This document shows positions 1-5,233 of a stretch of 6,284 bases of DNA, in pieces. Position 1 is the stretch's first letter; every line of letters starts with the position of its first letter. The translations under genes were made by a program, and so were the position numbers. The stretch is from Fimbriiglobus sp. (GTDB lineage Bacteria; Planctomycetota; Planctomycetia; Gemmatales; Gemmataceae). The stretch is taken from NCBI GenBank assembly GCA_025352585.1, contig JANXTD010000920.1:1-6284 (forward strand), read 5' to 3'. Below the pieces are notes generated by a model. That model was given only the letters and a program-made list of their open reading frames with translations, searched no databases and was not told where the DNA came from.

Positions 1-261
1 TGGGACGGCCTGGCGGCGCACCGCAAGTTCGACCAGTTGCGTGGCGAGCTGATCATCAACCCCGTCAAGGTCGGCTTCGCGGCCTACTACGCCGAGGCCG
101 GCCGGGTGCGGCTGGTCGAGGAGGCCCCGAAGGAGTGGAAGATGGTGAGCATCTCGGGCACCGACCTGCGGGCGCAACTCGGCAAGGGCGAACTGCCCAA
201 CCCCGGCATCATGCGCCCGGCGACGGCGCAAGTGCTGATCGAGAAGTACCGCGCGGGCTGA
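1..261 (+). CDS. sat: Sulfate adenylyltransferase (ATP sulfurylase), C-terminal end, 5'-truncated
   Basis: This is the last 86 codons of a gene read in frame 1 from the first base of the window and ending in TGA at 259-261; the start is outside. ATP sulfurylase makes adenosine 5'-phosphosulfate (APS) and pyrophosphate from ATP and sulfate, the first step of sulfate activation in the cytoplasm. The visible part matches the end of the catalytic domain as I know it. ISGTDLR at local residues 51-57 corresponds to the family's 'ISGT(x)(x)R' motif. It is followed by a charged 'GKGELPNPG' turn and a final helix (RPATAQVLIEKYR) like the closing helix of bacterial and PAPS-synthase-type ATP sulfurylases. 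The preceding 'INPVKVGFAAYY' strand also fits. No APS-kinase domain follows, so if this is a bifunctional enzyme the kinase lies upstream. The HxGH and QxRN motifs cannot be checked because they lie outside the window. A related nucleotidyltransferase is the main alternative. Confidence 0.75.
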   Translation, partial: WDGLAAHRKFDQLRGELIINPVKVGFAAYYAEAGRVRLVEEAPKEWKMVSISGTDLRAQLGKGELPNPGIMRPATAQVLIEKYRAG

Positions 262-399
262 CGCGTACGGATTCTCCTTGCGGGTCGCCCGAACAGCGAT
301 TAGGCTGTCCGGGCGATGTCCACGGCTGATGTCTGATGGGTGACCCACGCCAGAACGAACAGGCTGGGTCCAGACTGTGTTCCGGCCTGGGACTCAGCT

Positions 400-404
400 G
401 GAGG
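400..404 (+). promoter_or_regulatory. Shine-Dalgarno sequence of the WD40 lipoprotein gene
   Basis: GGAGG ends 6 nt before the ATG at 411. It decides between two in-frame starts. The ATG at 336 would add 25 residues without hydrophobic character and would bury the signal peptide, whereas the ATG at 411 puts a lipoprotein signal at the N-terminus. This ribosome site is the best in the window. Confidence 0.75.
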
Positions 405-410
405 CCGCCC

Positions 411-2372
411 ATGACCGTCGCACTTCGGGTCTCGCTCGTGTTGTTGGTGGCTGGCTGCTCTGGCCCGCCGCCCGAACGGCCAACTCCCCCGACGACAGGC
501 GAGGTCGCGGCCGACCCCGCACCGCCGCCCGAACCGGCTACAGCGGCGGCCGCACCCCCGGCCGCGGCCGCCCCCGTTACTCCGGCCGAACTCCCCCCCG
601 CGCCTCCGGCCGAAGCCGGCCCGCTCCTCACTACGGAGGCGGCCCCGGACCTGAAGGTGCAACCGGTCCCGGCCGGTCAGCGGGTGTCTCGGCACCGTGG
701 GAGTGTTCCGCCCCTGCACAACGGGCCGACGCCGGCCCCCACGCCCATCCCGGCCTTGCCGATTCGCCAGCCGGCCCGCGTCCTCGGCGACCTGCGGTTC
801 CTCGCCCCTGGGTCGGCGCGCGGGGGCGTCGCCCTGTCCCCGGACGGCAAGCGGCTGGCCCTCGGCACCTGCCTCTTCGACGCCGCCACCGGCGAACTCG
901 ACGCGGCCTACGACATCGGCGGGAGCAGCGTCCACAAGCTCGCCTTCTCCCCCGACGGCACGCGGCTCTACTGCAGCGAAGGGGCCACGAGCAACGTCCC
1001 GACGCACGGCAACGCCCTCGCTGTCCGGGACGTGCCGGGCAAGCGGCAACTGCTTACGATCCCCGCGTCCGACTGGGCGCTCAGCGGCGACGGCCAATTG
1101 CTGGTTACCCTGGAGACGGCTGCCGACGAGGCCGAGGACGGGCCGGACCGCGGAATGGGCTCTTATTATGTGGCCGTCCGCCTCTACGACACGACGACCT
1201 GGAAAGGGGTTGTCGGCTACCGGGTTCACGGGGCCAGGCCGACGGCCGTGGCCCTCAGCCCGGACGGCGGGCGGATTGTGATCGGCTGCGACGACGGGGC
1301 GGTGCGGGTCTGGGACCGGGCCGCCGGCCGCGAGGTCGCGACTTTGCGCGACCTGTGCGGCTTCACGTTCCCGACCCACAAGCCGGTCGCCCACCTTTTC
1401 GCGTTCAGCCAGGATGGCAAGACCCTGGCCGCGGCGAACGCCCGGCCGCACGACAGCAATTCCCCCCGGCAGGTGGCGTGGTGGCGCTGGTCCGACTGCA
1501 CCCTGCTGCACGTCAAGCCCGCCCCCAAGTATTACGACCCGAGCGACCTCCGCTTCTCGCCGGACGGCCGCTACCTGTTCGCCGGCCGACCCGGCGGGGC
1601 CAGCGTCTGGGACGCCGCGTCCGGGGCGTGCCTCAAGGAATTCACCTACGACGCGGACAAGCGGGCAATCTCCTCGGTCGCGTTCCAGGGGCCGGACCGC
1701 GCGTTCGCCCCCGGCTTGCGGCCAGTGTTACTGTCGTTCCCGTCGCTCGACCCGGTGGCGTGGCCCGACCGTCCGTTCGCGGCGCGGCCCCCGGCCCCCG
1801 GCTTCCCGACCGTCGAGCCGATGCCGCCCGAGAAGCCGTTGGCGTACCCCCACCCCGGTTACGACTTGGCGGGCGGCGGCCGGGTCCGGGTGCTGCGGCC
1901 GATGGACGAGCGCGAGGCCGGGTTCGAGCACACCGACGCCGCGGGGAAGCGGGTCCGGCACTACGAGGCCGGCCGCACCGGCTCGTACGCGGTCTCCCCC
2001 GACGCGAAGATCCTCGTGACGTGCGCCACCGCCCGAGGCATCACTTACAGAGCCTACGACTACGCCGACTGGGAAAGCCCCGTCCGGTTCTGGGAGATGG
2101 CGACCGGCCGGGAACTGGGCGTGATCCGAGTTTACCCGCAAGGGGGCGGCGCGCTCACGTTCTCGCCGGACGGCAAGCGGCTGGCGATGGCCCACCACGA
2201 CGGCCTGATCCGCCTGTGGGACGTGGCGACCCGCGAGCCGACGTTGGCCCTCGACCCGGCCGGGCACGGGTTCGACGGCCTCACGTTCTCGACCGATGGC
2301 CGCTGGGTGGTCGGCGGCGGGGTCTCGTCGCCGGTCGTCGTCGTGTGGGACGCGACACCCCCCGCGAAGTGA
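411..2372 (+). CDS. WD40-repeat (beta-propeller) putative lipoprotein
   Basis: A 653-aa protein, probably exported and lipid-anchored, acting as a protein-interaction scaffold; the specific role is unknown. Residues 1-16 (MTVALRVSLVLLVAGC) form a signal peptide with a VAGC lipobox, and Cys16 would be acylated. Residues 17-124 are a low-complexity Pro/Ala-rich tether with no fold visible. From about 125 onward come degenerate WD40-like blades. The 'x-SPDG-(K/R)-L' hairpin recurs near residues 141, 177, 280, 380, 526 (SPDAK), 581 and 623 (STDG), and several blades close with VWD, FWE or LWD motifs (near 300, 400 and 605). Residues about 455-520 lack a recognisable blade and are Pro-rich, so they may be an insertion or linker between two propeller halves. 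The gene stands alone, 149 nt after the ATP sulfurylase gene. Such WD40 proteins are abundant in planctomycetes, often fused to kinases or cytochrome domains; none is seen here. Confidence 0.85.
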   Translation: MTVALRVSLVLLVAGCSGPPPERPTPPTTGEVAADPAPPPEPATAAAAPPAAAAPVTPAELPPAPPAEAGPLLTTEAAPDLKVQPVPAGQRVSRHRGSVPPLHNGPTPAPTPIPALPIRQPARVLGDLRFLAPGSARGGVALSPDGKRLALGTCLFDAATGELDAAYDIGGSSVHKLAFSPDGTRLYCSEGATSNVPTHGNALAVRDVPGKRQLLTIPASDWALSGDGQLLVTLETAADEAEDGPDRGMGSYYVAVRLYDTTTWKGVVGYRVHGARPTAVALSPDGGRIVIGCDDGAVRVWDRAAGREVATLRDLCGFTFPTHKPVAHLFAFSQDGKTLAAANARPHDSNSPRQVAWWRWSDCTLLHVKPAPKYYDPSDLRFSPDGRYLFAGRPGGASVWDAASGACLKEFTYDADKRAISSVAFQGPDRAFAPGLRPVLLSFPSLDPVAWPDRPFAARPPAPGFPTVEPMPPEKPLAYPHPGYDLAGGGRVRVLRPMDEREAGFEHTDAAGKRVRHYEAGRTGSYAVSPDAKILVTCATARGITYRAYDYADWESPVRFWEMATGRELGVIRVYPQGGGALTFSPDGKRLAMAHHDGLIRLWDVATREPTLALDPAGHGFDGLTFSTDGRWVVGGGVSSPVVVVWDATPPAK

Positions 2373-2387
2373 GCGGACTGCGGGCGC

Positions 2388-2415
2388 TTGACCCAGGTTG
2401 GGGGCCAGTTACAGT
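2388..2415 (+). promoter_or_regulatory. Possible sigma70-type promoter of the two-gene toxin-antitoxin-like unit
   Basis: TTGACC (2388-2393, 5 of 6 to the -35 consensus) is separated by 16 nt from TACAGT (2410-2415, 4 of 6 to the -10 consensus). Transcription would start near 2422, leaving only a few bases before the GTG at 2430. The spacer contains a small inverted repeat, ACC-CA-GGT (2391-2398), including AGGTT (2395-2399). AGGTT is a half-site like that in the AACCT-N-AGGTT palindrome reported for E. coli MqsA. The arms are only 3 bp, so the operator idea is weak. Planctomycete promoter consensus is poorly defined, so the whole call is tentative. Confidence 0.3.
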
Positions 2416-2429
2416 GACGAGGTGAGTCA

Positions 2430-2804
2430 GTGGACGAGTCCGCGCGACAACTCGAACTCGTGCAAGTGACGTTTCGCAACGGCCTGCGGAACTGCGTCCA
2501 CTGGCAAATCTCGGTATTGGATCGCGTTTCCCGTGACCCCCAGCTTTCGGTGTTCGGCGCTAGGGGAATGGTCGAGCTGTTGTTCGGTTGGGTGAATGCG
2601 GTCGGTGGGCTTCGTCCCGCGGTTGTTCATGGGGCCGATTCGTCACTGCCCTACAATTACCTGTACGAAATGGTTGTTGGGAACATCAATGGCATCCCCG
2701 GCGGTTTGTACGTCAAGCTAGGTTTGAAGGATGCCGACGAGGATTACCCCGAAGTCACTATTGTCAGTTGCCACGTCGCCACGTTTCCGCGGGGGTCACA
2801 ATGA
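2430..2804 (+). CDS. Unrecognised 124-aa protein, candidate toxin partner of the downstream MqsA-like protein
   Basis: I do not recognise the family. The start is taken as GTG at 2430, with GAGGTGA (2419-2425) just upstream. The protein is soluble-looking, with no signal peptide or membrane segment. Residues 44-60 (around GMVELLFGWV) look helical. The C-terminal half (about 78-118) looks like beta strands: LYEMVVG, GGLYVKLGLK and EVTIVSCHVATF. The stop overlaps the next start (ATGA), so the two genes are translationally coupled, in the toxin-first order of mqsRA. MqsR from memory ends with a VYLK strand carrying catalytic Tyr81 and then an IVSF strand. Here LYVK (Tyr94) and IVSC are arranged alike, and GMVELLFG could match GMCNVIIG. 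Counterparts of MqsR Lys56 and Gln68 are not evident, so toxin activity is only a guess. GC is about 50-62% in hand-counted 60-base blocks, well below neighbouring genes, suggesting transfer. Confidence 0.75.
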   Translation: MDESARQLELVQVTFRNGLRNCVHWQISVLDRVSRDPQLSVFGARGMVELLFGWVNAVGGLRPAVVHGADSSLPYNYLYEMVVGNINGIPGGLYVKLGLKDADEDYPEVTIVSCHVATFPRGSQ

Positions 2805-3274
2805 AAGTGAAGCCTTATCCTCACAAGTGCCCGAACTGCCGTGCTCAAGCCCTGCTTCCTGCTATCGAGGATACCACGGTCGAACGCCTCCACGACGGGC
2901 AGTTTTACACGGTAACGGTGCATAACCTCGAGGTATCACGCTGCACCGCTTGCTCGGAAGGGACTATTTCTTACGACTCATCCGGGCGCATCGACGACGC
3001 CCTCCGGGTCGCCGCCGGTATCCTGATGCCCGCCGAAATCGTCGCCGCGCGGCTTCGCCTGGGGGTGACGCCGGACGAGATCGCGGGGCAACTCGGTGTC
3101 CACGAAGCGGTCTACGCACGCTGGGAGGACGGCGGGCAACTCCAGTCGCGGGCCTTCGACAAGCTGCTCCGCCTCTACTTCGCCAACCCGGAGAGCTTCC
3201 GGCACAACGTCGCCTGGCCCCACGTCGCGGCTTCGGCGACCCTGGCGGAATCGCCGCGGTTGCTCGACTTGTAG
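2801..3274 (+). CDS. MqsA/YgiT-like antitoxin: N-terminal zinc finger plus C-terminal HTH
   Basis: A 157-aa likely DNA-binding regulator or antitoxin. Residues 8-51 carry two CxxC pairs, Cys10/Cys13 (CPNC) and Cys48/Cys51 (CTAC), separated by a strand-rich stretch. This is the arrangement of the YgiT-type zinc-binding domain of MqsA. Residues about 79-127 (PAEIVAARLRLGVTPDEIAG through RAFDKLLRLYFANPE) form an Xre-type helix-turn-helix like the MqsA C-terminal domain, which binds the operon palindrome and represses it. It is somewhat longer than E. coli MqsA (131 aa), with a tail of about 25 residues after the HTH. The start is the ATG at 2801, inside the ATGA overlap with the upstream gene; no strong ribosome site is needed if translation is coupled. 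The front (about 58% GC at 2821-2880) is less GC-rich than the HTH half (about 67% at 3121-3180). Alternatively it could be a stand-alone regulator without a toxin. Confidence 0.8.
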   Translation: MKVKPYPHKCPNCRAQALLPAIEDTTVERLHDGQFYTVTVHNLEVSRCTACSEGTISYDSSGRIDDALRVAAGILMPAEIVAARLRLGVTPDEIAGQLGVHEAVYARWEDGGQLQSRAFDKLLRLYFANPESFRHNVAWPHVAASATLAESPRLLDL

Positions 3275-3336
3275 ACAGCCTATGTGGTTCAGGCGGAGGG
3301 CGTGTCGTGGGCGCGGGCGGACAGCCCGAAGGAAAC

Positions 3337-3358
3337 GAAACCCGGCTCGCCGGGTTTC
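3337..3358 (+). terminator. Perfect 9-bp stem-loop, possible terminator after the antitoxin-like gene
   Basis: GAAACCCGG and CCGGGTTTC are exact reverse complements around the 4-nt loop CTCG, 62 nt after the antitoxin-like stop codon. The stem is GC-rich at the loop and AT at the base, as in intrinsic terminators, but no uninterrupted T-run follows (CACACTGGGG). Rho-dependent termination, RNA stabilisation or a small dispersed repeat are equally possible. Confidence 0.4.
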
Positions 3359-3440
3359 ACACTGGGGGGCTTCTGCGGGGCCCGAACTCGGCGGGAGGCG
3401 TTTCCCGTCGGAATCGTCTGGCCCGCTTGCGGCCCCAGCG

Positions 3441-3450
3441 TATACCTTAA
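3441..3450 (+). promoter_or_regulatory. AT-rich patch, possible -10 region upstream of pfaD
   Basis: TATACCTTAA is one of the few AT-rich stretches in a very GC-rich region and lies 79 nt before the pfaD ATG. No -35 element at the usual spacing is visible: TTGCGG at 3427-3432 is only 8 nt away. It could mark the start of the pfaD-pfaA transcript, in which case the 3457-3484 stem-loop would lie in the 5' leader. Confidence 0.2.
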
Positions 3451-3456
3451 CCCTTA

Positions 3457-3484
3457 CACATCGCCCGAATTACCGGGCGATGTG
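3457..3484 (+). other. Perfect 11-bp inverted repeat in the pfaD leader region
   Basis: CACATCGCCCG (3457-3467) and CGGGCGATGTG (3474-3484) are exact reverse complements around the 6-nt spacer AATTAC. It ends 44 nt before the pfaD ATG. It may be a regulator-binding palindrome, a structured 5' leader element, or a terminator for upstream transcription, although no T-run follows on either strand. The symmetry is certain; the function is unknown. Confidence 0.5.
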
Positions 3485-3528
3485 GGGTCCGGGACTTCAG
3501 GCAATCTTGGCGCTGCCCCGCGTCGGGG

Positions 3529-5178
3529 ATGGGTGACTTTGTGACTGCGGTATTGCATCGCGCCTCGCTCGGCTGGTGGCGGCCCGACGTGGCCGGCCCC
3601 ACGGCCGAACCCCTCGACATGCGGCAACTCCTCGGGGACTTGCGCTCCGCCGCCGTCGTCGTCCACACCCCCGACGGCTTCGCCGTCGCCCCCGGCGGGG
3701 CCGCGCAACTCGGCGGCCCTGAACCCGACGGCGAGTCGTACCCGATCGCCGCCTACCTGCCGCCGCTGCCGCCGGAGTCGCTCGGCGACACGGCGTTCTG
3801 CAAGGCCCACGGCGTCAAGTACCCCTACGTCACCGGGGCGATGGCTAACGGCATCGCCTCGGTCGAGATCGTTGAGGCGATGGCGAACGCCGGGATGCTC
3901 GGCTCGTTCGGCGCGGCCGGGCTGTCGCTCGAACGGGTCACTGCGGCCATCGACCGCCTGCAAGCCAACCTCGGCGACAAGCCGTTCGCCATCAACCTGA
4001 TCCACAGCCCCAACGAGCCGGCCCACGAGATGCACCTCGCGGCCCGGCTGATCGAGAAGGGCGTCCGCCGCGTCGAGGCGTCGGCGTACCTCGACCTCAC
4101 GCCGGCCATTGTCCGCTACCGCGTCGCCGGGCTGAGCCAGGGGCCGGACGGCGTCGTCATCGGCAACAAGGTGATCGCCAAGATTTCGCGCACCGAGGTC
4201 GCCACGCGCTTCCTGTCGCCGGCCCCGGCGAAGATGCTCGCCGACCTGCTCGCCGCAGGGCACATCACCGCCGCCCAGGTCGAGTTGGCCGGCCGGGTGC
4301 CGATGGCCGACGACCTGACGGCCGAGGCCGACTCCGGCGGGCACACCGACAACCGGCCGGCGATCACGCTGCTGCCGACGATCCTGGCGCTGCGCAACCG
4401 CTTGCAGAAGCAGTTCGGCTACGCCACGCCGGTGCGCGTGGGGCTGGCCGGGGGCATCGCGACGCCGGCGAGTGTCGCGGCGGCGTTCAGCATGGGCGCG
4501 GCCTACGTCTGCACGGGGTCGGTGAACCAGGCGTGCGTCGAGTCGGGCAGTTCGGACCCGGTGCGCAAGATGCTCGCCGAGGCGGGGCAGGCCGACGTGG
4601 CGATGGCCCCGGCCGCCGACATGTTCGAGATGGGCGTGAAGCTGCAAGTGTTGAAGCGCGGCACCATGTTCGCCATGCGCGCCCAGAAACTTTTCGAGTT
4701 GTACCGCCAATTCCCGAGTTGGGAGGCGATTCCGGAGGCGGAACGGGTCCAGGTCGAGAAGACGTATTTGCGGACCTCGTTCGCGGACATCTGGAGCCAG
4801 ACCCGCGAGTTCTTCCTGAAACGCGACCCGACCGTGTTGGCCCGCGCCGATGTCGATGCCAAGGTCCGCATGGCGCTGGTGTTCCGCTGGTACCTGGGGC
4901 TGTCGAGCCGCTGGGCGAACTCCGGCGACACGTCGCGGCAACTCGACTACCAGGTCTGGTGCGGGCCGGCGATGGGGGCGTTCAACGAGTGGGCCAAGGG
5001 GTCGCACCTCGAGGCCCCCGCCAACCGCACCGTCGTCGCCGTGGCCCTGAACCTCCTGTACGGGGCCGGGCTGCACCTGCGGCGCGAGGCGCTGCGGCAG
5101 CAGGGCGTCACGCTGCCGGCGAGTGTGCTACGCTCGGAGCCGCTCGAACTCGGCGAACTCGTCGCCCGCCTCGGCTGA
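3529..5178 (+). CDS. pfaD: PfaD family trans-acting enoyl reductase of polyunsaturated fatty acid / polyketide synthase
   Basis: A 549-aa flavin enzyme. PfaD proteins reduce enoyl intermediates carried on the ACPs of Pfa synthases, working in trans with the megasynthases; the fold is a nitronate-monooxygenase/2-nitropropane-dioxygenase-like TIM barrel with FMN. After an N-terminal domain of about 80 residues, the barrel opens with AHGVKYPYVTGAMANGIAS (93-111) and GMLGSFGAAGL. EADSGGHTDNRP (266-277) carries the His of the family's active-site region. The phosphate-binding end of the barrel is seen as GLAGGIATP (305-313) and GAAYVCTGSVNQ (323-334). The C-terminal 200 residues are the PfaD-specific part, including FADIWSQTREFF and the Trp-rich WYLGLSSRWAN. 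Length is typical of the family. The start is uncertain: ATG 3529 has only GGGG directly abutting it, and GTG 3541 (545 aa) is an alternative. A gap of 55 nt to the PfaA-like gene on the same strand suggests one operon. Confidence 0.93.
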   Translation: MGDFVTAVLHRASLGWWRPDVAGPTAEPLDMRQLLGDLRSAAVVVHTPDGFAVAPGGAAQLGGPEPDGESYPIAAYLPPLPPESLGDTAFCKAHGVKYPYVTGAMANGIASVEIVEAMANAGMLGSFGAAGLSLERVTAAIDRLQANLGDKPFAINLIHSPNEPAHEMHLAARLIEKGVRRVEASAYLDLTPAIVRYRVAGLSQGPDGVVIGNKVIAKISRTEVATRFLSPAPAKMLADLLAAGHITAAQVELAGRVPMADDLTAEADSGGHTDNRPAITLLPTILALRNRLQKQFGYATPVRVGLAGGIATPASVAAAFSMGAAYVCTGSVNQACVESGSSDPVRKMLAEAGQADVAMAPAADMFEMGVKLQVLKRGTMFAMRAQKLFELYRQFPSWEAIPEAERVQVEKTYLRTSFADIWSQTREFFLKRDPTVLARADVDAKVRMALVFRWYLGLSSRWANSGDTSRQLDYQVWCGPAMGAFNEWAKGSHLEAPANRTVVAVALNLLYGAGLHLRREALRQQGVTLPASVLRSEPLELGELVARLG

Positions 5179-5233
5179 CCGACCGCGACGCGACCCCCAC
5201 GACTCACACCCTGACGGACTCCACGACGCACCG

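Noticed and set aside
310..319. CGGGCGATGT, identical to part of the 3474-3484 hairpin arm, upstream of the lipoprotein gene
   Set aside because: There is no partner arm nearby, and a 10-base GC-rich match is plausible by chance in this sequence, so a shared operator is not supported.
384..406. A 5-bp stem (GGCCT/AGGCC) that could cover the Shine-Dalgarno sequence at 400-404
   Set aside because: The stem is short with a 13-nt loop, and such pairings are common in GC-rich DNA; there is not enough evidence for a translational switch.
300..1511. A 403-codon minus-strand open frame over the lipoprotein gene
   Set aside because: Low-complexity Arg/Gly-rich translation lacking any domain; it mirrors the codons of the real gene.
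377..2425. A 682-codon open frame in another + strand frame across the WD40 gene
   Set aside because: Its translation is Arg/Gly/Pro-rich with no domain, as expected for an out-of-frame reading of very GC-rich DNA. The 411-2372 frame has a lipobox, a ribosome site and repeated WD40 motifs.
3284..3544. An 86-codon open frame in the spacer before pfaD
   Set aside because: It runs through both hairpins into the pfaD start, has no ribosome site, and its product is of mixed low-complexity composition. The spacer reads better as noncoding.
3454..5076. A 540-codon open frame on the minus strand opposite pfaD
   Set aside because: The composition is Arg/Val/Gly/His-rich with no recognisable motif, and pfaD on the + strand is strongly supported along the whole stretch. 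It is a GC-driven antisense shadow.
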